From assembly GCA_963777895.1 (NCBI GenBank), contig CAVZSF010000005.1, positions 930,001-994,000 of the forward strand: a stretch of DNA of 64,000 nt, written 5' to 3'. The position numbers and the translations under genes are program-made. The notes under the pieces were generated by a model. That model did not search any database and was not told the DNA's origin. It worked only from the letters and a program-made list of their open reading frames with translations. The first letter of the stretch is position 1. The number at the start of each line of letters is the position of its first letter. The DNA comes from UBA2241 sp963777895 (lineage in GTDB: Bacteria; Actinomycetota; Thermoleophilia; UBA2241). This document shows positions 50,843-58,629 of the stretch, one piece after another.

Positions 50843-52365
50843 GAGCCCTCCAGCACGAGCAGGGTCGCGTCGTCGCCGGCCTGGCCGCCGCCGCGGAAGC
50901 CCGTGACCGCCCTCCAGACCGTGCTCAGGGTGTCGTCGAGCGGCAGGTCACGCGTCTCCTCGAGCAAGGCGGCGAGCCGGTCGAGACCGAAGAGCTCGCC
51001 CTCTGGGGAGCGCGCCTCGGTGAGCCCGTCGGTGAAGAGCCCGAGACGCTCGCCGCGGTCCAGCTCGATCGTCTCTTCCCTGAAGGTCAGTCCGGTGCGC
51101 ACCCCGAGGGCCGGGCCTTGGGACGGGAGGTGTCGCATGCACAGGCCATCGACGAGGACGGCCGGGTTGTGGCCGCCGCCGGCCACGGCCAGCCGGTGCG
51201 TCGCGGGGTCGAAGACGGCCAGCGCCAGCGTGACGAAGATCGGCAGGCGCTGGCCCTGCAGGTCGCGCGCCAGCCCGTCGTTGACCGCGGCAAGCATGGC
51301 GGCGGGTCCCGGGTGCCGCGCCACTGCGTCGTGTAGCAGCGAGCGTGTCATGGCCATGATGAGGGCGGCGGAGAGCCCCTTGCCCATCACGTCGCCGCAC
51401 ACGACGGCGAGCCGGCCATCGGGGCACGGGATGTAGTCGTAGTAGTCGCCGCCCACCTCGCCGGCGAACTCGATCTGCTGGGCGACGCGCAGGCCCTCGG
51501 CGTGCGGTATCCGCGAGGGCAGCAGGTCCAACTGGATCCGCTGGGCGCGCTCGATCTCGGCGGCGACCTTGAGCTGCGCGTCGCGAAGCTCGCCGTGCAG
51601 CTCCTCAGACGCGGCCAGCTCGCGTTGCAGCGAGGCGACCGTGCCGTCGAACTTGACTCGGTCCCGTGCCCGGCTCACGTAGACGTCATAGGACCAGTAG
51701 ATGAGAAAGAGAGGCGGAAGGGCGAGTACGAGCCCGGCCACGCCGAGCCAGTCGAAGAGCCACGCGGCGACGAGAGCGAACGTGGCGCCAGTGAGGTAGC
51801 CCGGCAGGGCCCACTGGTAGTTGCGCCGCCACACGTCGAAAGGCTTGGAGCCGGCGCTGAGGGCCACGACGCCGGCGAGCAGCCAGGTGTTCGCGAAGAA
51901 ATCGACGGCGGTCGCGGCGAAGGCAGGGACCACCTTCTCGAGGAAGGCCGCCGAGGAGGGCGCCATGGCGAGGTAGACCAGCCCGGCGAGGAAGGTCGAG
52001 ACGACGTAGTTTGCGACGTTGAACGTCACTTTGAGCGGGTCGCGGGTGAAGCCGGCGGTGGCCGCGCCGGAGACGGCGGCCACGAGAAGGGCCGGCCACA
52101 GGCCGAGCTCGATCAGGGCGGCCAGCACGGGGACGAACGAGAGCGTGACGATGCCCACCACCGGCAGGCGCACTTCGCGCAGGTCGGTCAGCGCGGCGAG
52201 TGCGGCGAACGCCAGCAGCGGCAGCGAGAGTGCGGCGCCGTCGCGCCAGGCCGCCGACAGCAGACAGGCGGTGGCCGCCACGGCCGTGGCGGTCACCGCC
52301 ACGACCACGGTGGGCTGCTGGCGCGCCGCCGCGCGGGCGGGTTCGGCGTGGTCGCCGGCGGTCAC
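50839..52365 (-). CDS. Membrane PP2C-family (SpoIIE/RsbU-type) phosphatase
   Basis: A 508-aa protein: about eight N-terminal membrane helices (residues 20-230), a short helix/coiled-coil linker (VASLQRELAASEELHGELRDAQ, then AEIERAQRIQLDLLP), and a SpoIIE-type phosphatase domain (about 290-505). Metal-binding acidic motifs are GEVGGDYYDY, VCGDVMGKGLSAAL and AGDDATLLVLE. It should dephosphorylate the STAS antagonist encoded two genes downstream, converting a membrane signal into sigma-factor release. GTG 52365 overlaps the subtilase stop; reading further upstream would translate the KFAWT-repeat DNA in a wrong frame. Confidence 0.9.
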   Translation of the reverse strand: MTAGDHAEPARAAARQQPTVVVAVTATAVAATACLLSAAWRDGAALSLPLLAFAALAALTDLREVRLPVVGIVTLSFVPVLAALIELGLWPALLVAAVSGAATAGFTRDPLKVTFNVANYVVSTFLAGLVYLAMAPSSAAFLEKVVPAFAATAVDFFANTWLLAGVVALSAGSKPFDVWRRNYQWALPGYLTGATFALVAAWLFDWLGVAGLVLALPPLFLIYWSYDVYVSRARDRVKFDGTVASLQRELAASEELHGELRDAQLKVAAEIERAQRIQLDLLPSRIPHAEGLRVAQQIEFAGEVGGDYYDYIPCPDGRLAVVCGDVMGKGLSAALIMAMTRSLLHDAVARHPGPAAMLAAVNDGLARDLQGQRLPIFVTLALAVFDPATHRLAVAGGGHNPAVLVDGLCMRHLPSQGPALGVRTGLTFREETIELDRGERLGLFTDGLTEARSPEGELFGLDRLAALLEETRDLPLDDTLSTVWRAVTGFRGGGQAGDDATLLVLEGS

Positions 52366-53975
52366 TGCCCCTCGATGAGAACCGTCCACGCGAACTTCGT
52401 CCAGGCGAACTTGGTCCACGCGAACTTCGTCCAGGCGAACTTGGTCCAGGCGAACTTCGTCCACGCGAACTTGGTCCAGGCGAACTTGGTCCACGCGAAC
52501 TTGGTCCACGCGAACTTCGTCCAGGCGAACTTCTCCCACGCCACGTAGGTGTCGTCGCTGAGGATGGTGGTGCCGTCACCGAGGTCTTCGGAGAGGGCAG
52601 GTTCCTCGGCGTAGCACGTCGCGGTGAGCGCGCCGTCGACGTCGAGGGCGCCGGCGCCCTGGTCGAAACGGCCGGCTCCGGCCAGCGGATCAGCGCTGTC
52701 CATGAGCCGCAGCTTCACGTCGTCTGGGGTCAGCCGCGGGTCCGCCTGCAGGAGCAGGGCGCAGGCGCCGGCGACGACCGGCGCCGCCGTGCTCGTGCCG
52801 GACAGCATCACGTAGTCGGACTGAACGTTGGCAGGCGCCGCTGGAGCGTAGGCGTCCACCGCGATCAGGTTTTCCGGGTAGGTGCGGTCGATGAAGCTTG
52901 AACGCTCGCGCAGGGAGATGACGCGGTTCCCCGGAGCGACGAGGTCGGGTTTCGCCACCTCGTCGTAGAGCGTCGGGCCGCGTGAGCTGTAGCTGCAGAC
53001 GGCATCGTCCGACGTCGTCGCCGTCTGTTTCGTATCGAGCGCGCCGACGGTGATGACGGCCGGATCGTTGCCGGGAGCCAGGACGCCGCCCATGCCGAAC
53101 TCGCCCTCGTTGCCGGCGGCGCACACGACGACGATCCCCGCGTCCCACGCCGCTTCCACGGCCTGCGCCATCGGGTCGTCAGCGGTCGGTGCTGCCGGGT
53201 TTCCCCCGATCGAGATGTTGAGGACGTCGATGCCGTACTCGCCCTTGTGGGCGATCGCCCACGCGATGCCGGCGATGACGGTGGACGAGCGGCCCTGGCC
53301 GAAGCGGTCGAGCACCTTGACGGCGACGACGTCCGCCGCCGGGGCGACGCCCCGGAACTGGGTCGTCGCCCAGCCGCCCTCTCCGACGGGCAGCGAGGCG
53401 CTGCCGTCACCGGCGATCAGCCCGGCGACGAATGTGCCGTGACCCGCATCGTCGTAGGGGTGCTTCTTGCCCTTGACCAGGTCGGCCCATCCGACGATCC
53501 GGTCTTCGGCGAGGTCCTGGTTCACGCCGACGCCGCTGTCGAGGATCGCGACGGTGACACCGGCGCCTGACGGCCCGTTGTCGGCCGGCGACGCTATGTT
53601 GCCGAGGCCGATCGTCAGGTTTGTGACATCCATCGAGGCGGCGCCTATGCCGTAGACGGGGTTGTCGGGCAGGACGGCCTGGACGAACGGGAGCTCCGCG
53701 ATGGCGGCGATCTCGTCGGACGTCAGGTAGGCCGCGACGGAGCGGACCACCGGCAGCGTCAGTGGCTCGGCCGTGGCCGGCAGCCGCTCCGAGACGGCGC
53801 CGAGGTGGCCGGGGGCCACCACGAGCACCGGGACCGCCTCTCCGGGGCCGGCCGCCTGGAGGGCGACGGAGAGCCCGGGGGCCACCTTGCCGGACTGGGG
53901 AGCTGCCCAAGCGGCCGGCGAGAGCGCCAGGCACAGCAGCAGGACCGCTATCAGAAGTGTGCTCCGCGCTCTCAT
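52362..53975 (-). CDS. Secreted subtilase with ten C-terminal KFAWT repeats
   Basis: A 537-aa S8 serine protease. Signal peptide residues 1-24 (LLIAVLLLCLALSPAAWA), a propeptide-like region to about 105, then the catalytic domain with Asp146 (VAILDSGVG), His179 (AGHGTFVAG) and Ser395 (LSGTSTAAPVVAG); the oxyanion Asn is in CAAGNEGE. The last 55 residues are ten exact KFAWT pentapeptides followed by VLIEGQ, a hydrophobic, basic tail that might anchor the enzyme to a surface, self-assemble or act as substrate. It is the first gene of a four-gene GTGA-coupled operon with PP2C, HATPase and STAS, behind a c-di-GMP riboswitch. Confidence 0.92.
   Translation of the reverse strand: MRARSTLLIAVLLLCLALSPAAWAAPQSGKVAPGLSVALQAAGPGEAVPVLVVAPGHLGAVSERLPATAEPLTLPVVRSVAAYLTSDEIAAIAELPFVQAVLPDNPVYGIGAASMDVTNLTIGLGNIASPADNGPSGAGVTVAILDSGVGVNQDLAEDRIVGWADLVKGKKHPYDDAGHGTFVAGLIAGDGSASLPVGEGGWATTQFRGVAPAADVVAVKVLDRFGQGRSSTVIAGIAWAIAHKGEYGIDVLNISIGGNPAAPTADDPMAQAVEAAWDAGIVVVCAAGNEGEFGMGGVLAPGNDPAVITVGALDTKQTATTSDDAVCSYSSRGPTLYDEVAKPDLVAPGNRVISLRERSSFIDRTYPENLIAVDAYAPAAPANVQSDYVMLSGTSTAAPVVAGACALLLQADPRLTPDDVKLRLMDSADPLAGAGRFDQGAGALDVDGALTATCYAEEPALSEDLGDGTTILSDDTYVAWEKFAWTKFAWTKFAWTKFAWTKFAWTKFAWTKFAWTKFAWTKFAWTKFAWTVLIEGQ
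52384..52533 (-). repeat. Ten 15-bp tandem repeats encoding KFAWT
   Basis: Ten consecutive 15-bp units on the plus strand of the form GTCCA(C/G)GCGAACTT(C/G). All ten encode the same pentapeptide; the two variable positions are synonymous (Ala and Thr codons), which suggests selection on the peptide rather than recent duplication. Confidence 0.95.
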
Positions 53976-53996
53976 CGACCTCTCCTCCGCCTTCGC

Positions 53997-54032
53997 GACG
54001 GCGCTGCGCCGGCTGTGCGGCCGGGCGCCGTC
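53997..54032 (-). promoter_or_regulatory. Expression-platform hairpin before the subtilase start
   Basis: GACGGCGC (53997-54004) pairs with GCGCCGTC (54025-54032), with an inner CCGGC/GCCGG stem. On the transcribed strand it ends 7 nt before GGAGGAGAGG, the subtilase Shine-Dalgarno sequence, and follows the riboswitch aptamer, so it is placed to control translation or termination. Confidence 0.6.
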
Positions 54033-54099
54033 GCTACCGGAGTCGTGAGGGCGGGAGCAGCGAGAGGAAGCTGCGGCGGTCGGTCGTGCCCACCAGGTG

Positions 54100-54187
54100 G
54101 GGGTGGTTCGGCAACCGAGCTATCTTGGTCATCCAAGACCTCTGGCTTTGCGTCCCTGCCTCACGACAGGTTTGCCCTTTCGTACAG
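54100..54187 (-). promoter_or_regulatory. Cyclic-di-GMP-I (GEMM) riboswitch
   Basis: On the minus strand, in order: AAGGGCAAACC, a GNRA-capped stem (CCTGTC-GTGA-GGCAGG), the near-invariant GGGACGCAAAGCC, a short variable stem (CTTGG-ATGA-CCAAG), and GATAGCTCGGTTGCCGAACC closing the aptamer. These are the conserved landmarks of the c-di-GMP-I (Vc2-type) aptamer, including the ligand-contacting core. It lies 125 nt upstream of the subtilase start codon in the same orientation. Whether ligand turns expression on or off depends on the downstream hairpin and is not read from sequence. Confidence 0.93.
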
Positions 54188-54191
54188 TCAG

Positions 54192-54219
54192 GCTATCGGC
54201 AGCTCGCGCGACTTCATAA
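54192..54219 (-). promoter_or_regulatory. Promoter of the riboswitch-controlled operon
   Basis: On the minus strand, TTATGA (54219-54214) and GATAGC (54197-54192) are 16 bp apart, placing the transcript start near 54185, right at the 5' edge of the riboswitch aptamer. Confidence 0.5.
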
Positions 54220-54457
54220 GGGCCGGGCTAGACGGATTGGCACGAAAGGTGTCTCCCCGGCGGGCGACGGGGCCAGGGTGGACGCCTCCTGTGCGACTCG
54301 TCTGGCGTGGCCGGTGGTAGACTGCAGGCACGGTTGACCATGGGGAGGCTCGCTGTCGCGGGGGTGATGTCGTCCCGCGTCGCCCGACGACTCCGCTGTC
54401 CTCCGAGGTCGCTTGTCGTTGCGCCTCAGCAGAGGCGCGTGGGGAAAGGAGGAGACC
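54220..54457. other. Remaining spacer before the radical SAM gene
   Basis: Non-coding as far as I can see. A possible -10 box TAGACT lies at 54318-54323 on the plus strand without a clear -35; it would give a leader of about 125 nt for the radical SAM gene. No second aptamer is recognisable. Confidence 0.4.
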
Positions 54458-55828
54458 GTGAGCCGTGTGAACGGCCTCTACAGCGTGCTGCAGAGGCGCG
54501 TCATCAACGAGATGATGAACTACGCCGCGAGGGGCGACACGGCGAGTATCGTCCGGGCCTTCCAGCTGGCCGAGAAGATCACCCCGGCGAAGCACAAGGG
54601 CTCAGTGCGCTTCGCCACCGAGAGAGTGCGCGATGGCCACCCCGGGCTGGAGATCGCCCGTCACGTGGCCTCGAACCTGAGCCCCCGCTGTCGCGACCGC
54701 TTCATCGAATGTCTTATCGTCAATACCCTTCTTCGCGGTGTCGACAAGCGGATCAAGTTCCAGGAGCGGACCGGGATGGTGGCGCCGACCACCATCCTCA
54801 TGAGTCCCACCATGAGCTGCAACCTCTCGTGCGCCGGCTGCTATGCCGCCGAGTACGATCAGAGCAAGAACCTGCCACGCGAGCTGCTCCAGAAGATCGT
54901 GGACGAGGGCAACGACATGGGCGTCTACCTCTTCACCATGCTCGGCGGCGAGCCGTTCATGTACGAGGAGCTGCTCGACTTCGCCGAAGCGAACCGGGAC
55001 GCCTACTTCCAGATCTTCACGAACGGGACGCTCCTCGATGAGGGGACGGTCGAGGAGATCGCCCGTCTCGGCAACATCGCGCCGATGCTCAGCGTCGAGG
55101 GCGATGAAGCGATGACGGACCGGCGCCGCGGCCGCGGCGTGTACCGTCAGCTCATGGAGACCATGGACCTGCTGCACGACCGTGGCGTGCTCTTCGGCTA
55201 TTCGGCGACGGTCGCCCGCAACAACTGGCGCATGCTCGTGAGCGACGAGTTCGTCGATCCCCTCGCCGCCAAGGGCGCCAAGCTGAGCTGGCATTTCCTG
55301 TACATGCCCGTCGGCAGAGACCCCAGCGTCGAGATGATGCTGACGCCGGAGGAGCGCAACGAGTTCCGCGAGGACATCCTCCGCGTTCGCGCCACCAAGC
55401 CGATCTTCCCCGTCGACTTCTGGGGCGACGCCCCCTACGTGAACGGATGCATCGCCGGCAAGCACTACATGCATATCAACAGCGAGGGATGGGTGGAGCC
55501 CTGCATCTTCACCCACTTCGCCACCGACAACATCCGCGACACGAGTCTCGTCGAGGCCTTCAACTCGCCGTACTTCCGGGAGATCCGCAGCCGGCAGCCG
55601 TTCAGCCATAACCTGCTGAAGCCGTGCATGCTCATCGACAACCCGGAGCAGTCGCGCGAGATCATGGCGATCACCGGGGCGCAGCCGACGCACCCCGGAG
55701 CCGAGAGCCTCTTCACCTCCCTGCGCGACGATATCGACGACTATGCCGATGACGTGGAGAGGGTCTATGCGCCGGCGTGGTCCTGCATGGCGCAGGACGT
55801 TCATGTCAAGGAGCCCGCGCCGGTCTGA
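54458..55828 (+). CDS. Radical SAM protein with SPASM-like C-terminus
   Basis: A 456-aa enzyme. An N-terminal helical region of about 100 residues precedes the cluster motif CNLSCAGC (CxxxCxxC) at about residue 126, the Gly motif FTMLGGEPFMY, and a C-terminal Cys set (NGCIAGKHYMHINSEGWVEPCIF ... LLKPCMLIDN) that resembles a SPASM-type auxiliary-cluster region. Enzymes of this layout modify peptides or build cofactors; the substrate is unknown and no precursor peptide gene is visible nearby. GTG 54458 follows AAAGGAGGAG. It is divergent from the riboswitch operon and ends at a classic terminator. Confidence 0.87.
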   Translation: MSRVNGLYSVLQRRVINEMMNYAARGDTASIVRAFQLAEKITPAKHKGSVRFATERVRDGHPGLEIARHVASNLSPRCRDRFIECLIVNTLLRGVDKRIKFQERTGMVAPTTILMSPTMSCNLSCAGCYAAEYDQSKNLPRELLQKIVDEGNDMGVYLFTMLGGEPFMYEELLDFAEANRDAYFQIFTNGTLLDEGTVEEIARLGNIAPMLSVEGDEAMTDRRRGRGVYRQLMETMDLLHDRGVLFGYSATVARNNWRMLVSDEFVDPLAAKGAKLSWHFLYMPVGRDPSVEMMLTPEERNEFREDILRVRATKPIFPVDFWGDAPYVNGCIAGKHYMHINSEGWVEPCIFTHFATDNIRDTSLVEAFNSPYFREIRSRQPFSHNLLKPCMLIDNPEQSREIMAITGAQPTHPGAESLFTSLRDDIDDYADDVERVYAPAWSCMAQDVHVKEPAPV

Positions 55829-55852
55829 GGTGAGGGCAAGCGTGTGAGTGTG

Positions 55853-55895
55853 CGGGCCGGGCGGCCGAGACTGTCGCCCGGCCCGTCTTTTTCTT
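55853..55895 (+). terminator. Rho-independent terminator of the radical SAM gene
   Basis: CGGGCCGGGCG (55853-55863) pairs with CGCCCGGCCCG (55875-55885) over 11 bp, followed directly by TCTTTTTCTTG. The only hairpin in the window with a clear T-tract. Confidence 0.88.
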
Positions 55896-55992
55896 GCGTC
55901 GCGGTTGCGGCTATTTGCGGCCCGCTCTCATCCACGCCTTGCCGTCTCTCGGGACTATGACCCTTGGGGGGCGCTAAGGGGATTCTGGTAGG

Positions 55993-58530
55993 GTGTCGAA
56001 ACTGACCCTGCAGAACGGCACGGCAGGGAGCGTGTTGCGCAGACGTAGCTCACTCGCGGCGATCCTCCTCATCATCGGCCTGACGGGCTTGGCGTCGGCG
56101 TGGGCTCTGCCCCGCGTCGCGGCCGCCGCCGCGCAGTGGGCGGCCGCGCCGCCGGTCAAGGCGCGGACCGTACGGCTTGCCGACGGACTCGCCGTCTCGG
56201 GGCGAGCGTCGAGCCCGGCGGCTCGGGTCGGCGCGGCCGCGAGCGCGCAGCCCGACGCCGTCTCGAAAGCAGGCGCGGACGGCCGGATCGAGGCCGGCGC
56301 GGGCGCGTTGCCCGACGGCCTTCAGACCGTCCACGTCGAACCGGGCGCTTCCTTCGACATGGTAGGGGTGCTCGTCGACGGACCCGTGCCGCAGCGCGGC
56401 GTCGTGGTCTGGTTGAGGACCTCCGCCGACGGGGTCTCGTGGGGCGAATGGTTCGCGCTCGATCTGCAATCGCTCGGGAGGCGCGGCGGCCCGAGGGCGT
56501 CCACTGACCCGGTGTGGGTAGGTGAGTCACGCCACGTCGAGATCGCCGCAGAAGGCCTGGAGACAAGCACGCTCGAAGGCGTGCGAGTCATGACGATCGA
56601 CACTACTGGGGGCGACTCAACCGGCGACCAGGTCGTGGCTGCCGTGCGCAGGGCGGTCGCCGTGATCGCCGCCGCTTCAAGCCCGCCCGAGGCCGGCGCC
56701 ATGACCACGACGCCAACCATCGTGACGCGCACCGAGTGGGGCGCGAACGAGTCGTGGAAGGCGAGCGATGGACCGTATTACGCGCCGGTCAAGATGGCCT
56801 TCGTCCATCACACGGTGAATGCGAACGGCTACACGCGGGCCCAAGCCCCCGGCATCATGCGCGGCATCTACTACTACGACGTCTACGGCAACCACTGGAA
56901 CGACTTCGGCTACAACTTCGCGGTCGATCGCTACGGGACGATCTACGAGGGCCGTGCCGGGGGCATGACGAAGGGCGTGATCGGGGCGCAGGTGCTGGGC
57001 TTCAACACGAGCAGCACCGGCATCGCCATGATCGGGACCTTCTCGACGGTCAAGCCTCCGTCCGCCATGATCGCGTCGCTCGAGCGGCTGCTGGCGTGGA
57101 AGCTCGACGTCCATCACGTCGACCCGGCTGGTACGGCGCGCATGCTGTGTCGCAGCAGCCAGAAGTTCAGGGAAGGCGAGACGGTGACCTTCCCGGCGAT
57201 CGCCGGCCACCGCCAGGCCAACTACACGGCGTGTCCGGGCGACGTCCTCTACCACCTGTTGCCCACGATCCGCGACGTCGTGGCGAGGACCGGGCTGCCC
57301 AAGATCTACGCCTATCGATTCTCGACGGCCGTCATCAGCCCGAACTCTGACGGGACGCTCGAGTCGACGAGGGTGCGGTTCACGAACTCGACGAGCGCCG
57401 AATGGACGCTGCGCGTGAAGGATGCCGCCGGCGTGGTGGTCAGGAGCTTCGCGGGCGTCGGCGGGACCGTCGACCAGGCCTGGAGCGGACGTGACGATGC
57501 CGGCGGCAGGGTCCCCGACGGTACGTACACGGTCACGGCGAGGGCCAGCGCAGCCGGCGCGCAGGCACGAGCAGCCGCCGGCGACGTCATCGTTGACACG
57601 GTGGCGCCGGCGGCCTCGGCGGTCGGCACGAAGCCGGCCGTCTTCAGCCCCAACGGCGACGGGTACGGAGACACGTCCCACGTGCTCTTCACGACCTCCG
57701 AAGCCTGCTCTGCCCGCGTGCTGGTGGTCGACGAGGCCGGCGCCGCACTGCGCGTCGTGGCCGGGTGGCGCTACGCCGCCGCCGGCGCCTGGGACGTGAG
57801 GTGGGACGGCCGGGTCGACGGCAGCGCCGGCTCCGTGCCCGCCGCGGAGGGCCAGGTGCGCTTCCGCATCGAGCTCAAGGACACGGGTGGTAACGCGGGG
57901 ACTGCGTCCGCCACGACCGTCCTCGATCGCACCCTCGGCTTCGCGCGCGCGACGCCCGCGGTCTTCTCGCCTAACGGGGATCAGGTGAAGGACGCGAGCA
58001 GTCTCGGCTTCAGGCTCACGAGGAAGGCCGACTGCGTGGTGGTCGTCCGCAGCGGAGATCAGACGGTGCGTACCTTCAAGCTCGGATCGCTGGCGGCCGG
58101 CAGCCATGCGGTCGGCTGGGACGGCAGGCGCGGCGACGGGACCGTCGCACCGAACGGGCTCTACCGGTGGTCGGTGACGGCGGGCAGTTCGCTGGGCGAG
58201 GTCGCGGCTGCGGACTGGGTGAGCGTGGATCTCTACCGTCCGCGTCTGTCCGCCGCGACCGGCGTGACCGTCAAGCTCGGCGAACGGGCGAGGGTGCGAT
58301 TCACGGCTCGCGACCCCTACAGTGCCACGGTGCGCGTCACGGCCACGGTCAGAAACCGCGCCGGGACGGTGGTGGCGACGATCGACCGCGGCTGGGTGAA
58401 GCAGGGAGTGCAGGTCAGCGTCGCCTGGAAGCCGCCCCGGCGCCGGACCTATTCGGTGAGGTTCACGGCGGTGGACCGCGCGGGCAACCCGCAGTACGCC
58501 GCCGCCAAGACGACGATCACGGTGAGGTAG
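55993..58530 (+). CDS. Secreted PGRP-type amidase with FlgD-like repeats
   Basis: An 845-aa exported protein. A signal/anchor helix (SSLAAILLIIGLTGLASAWAL) is followed by a beta-rich region (about 60-235) and a peptidoglycan-recognition (type 2 amidase) domain at about 240-435: TRTEWGANES, AFVHHTVNANGYTR (zinc His), GYNFAVDRYGTIYEGRAGG, AGHRQANYTACPGD (zinc His and Cys). It cuts the N-acetylmuramoyl-L-alanine bond in cell wall. Residues 440-740 are FlgD-like Ig repeats (FSPNGDG, FSPNGDQ motifs; WDGR turns), which usually act as spacers or wall-binding parts. GTG 55993 precedes a basic N-region. It stands alone between two terminators. Confidence 0.88.
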   Translation: MSKLTLQNGTAGSVLRRRSSLAAILLIIGLTGLASAWALPRVAAAAAQWAAAPPVKARTVRLADGLAVSGRASSPAARVGAAASAQPDAVSKAGADGRIEAGAGALPDGLQTVHVEPGASFDMVGVLVDGPVPQRGVVVWLRTSADGVSWGEWFALDLQSLGRRGGPRASTDPVWVGESRHVEIAAEGLETSTLEGVRVMTIDTTGGDSTGDQVVAAVRRAVAVIAAASSPPEAGAMTTTPTIVTRTEWGANESWKASDGPYYAPVKMAFVHHTVNANGYTRAQAPGIMRGIYYYDVYGNHWNDFGYNFAVDRYGTIYEGRAGGMTKGVIGAQVLGFNTSSTGIAMIGTFSTVKPPSAMIASLERLLAWKLDVHHVDPAGTARMLCRSSQKFREGETVTFPAIAGHRQANYTACPGDVLYHLLPTIRDVVARTGLPKIYAYRFSTAVISPNSDGTLESTRVRFTNSTSAEWTLRVKDAAGVVVRSFAGVGGTVDQAWSGRDDAGGRVPDGTYTVTARASAAGAQARAAAGDVIVDTVAPAASAVGTKPAVFSPNGDGYGDTSHVLFTTSEACSARVLVVDEAGAALRVVAGWRYAAAGAWDVRWDGRVDGSAGSVPAAEGQVRFRIELKDTGGNAGTASATTVLDRTLGFARATPAVFSPNGDQVKDASSLGFRLTRKADCVVVVRSGDQTVRTFKLGSLAAGSHAVGWDGRRGDGTVAPNGLYRWSVTAGSSLGEVAAADWVSVDLYRPRLSAATGVTVKLGERARVRFTARDPYSATVRVTATVRNRAGTVVATIDRGWVKQGVQVSVAWKPPRRRTYSVRFTAVDRAGNPQYAAAKTTITVR

Positions 58531-58585
58531 CCGGCGGCAGGGCCGGCGCCTCGAGCCGAGCCGGTCGGCCGGAGAAACCCAGGGC

Positions 58586-58620
58586 GGGGGCCGGCGGGCG
58601 CATCGTGCCCGCCGGCCCCC
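58586..58620. terminator. Bidirectional hairpin terminator
   Basis: A 14-bp perfect stem (GGGGGCCGGCGGGC with GCCCGCCGGCCCCC, 7-nt loop) between the convergent amidase gene and the reverse-strand unknown gene. No T-tract. Confidence 0.7.
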
Positions 58621-58629
58621 GACCATGAC

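Noticed and set aside
52366..52539. An N-terminal extension of the PP2C phosphatase (repeating VRxDEVRVDQ)
   Set aside because: It is the KFAWT repeat DNA read in another frame. The GTG at 52365 that overlaps the subtilase stop fits the coupling seen throughout the operon.
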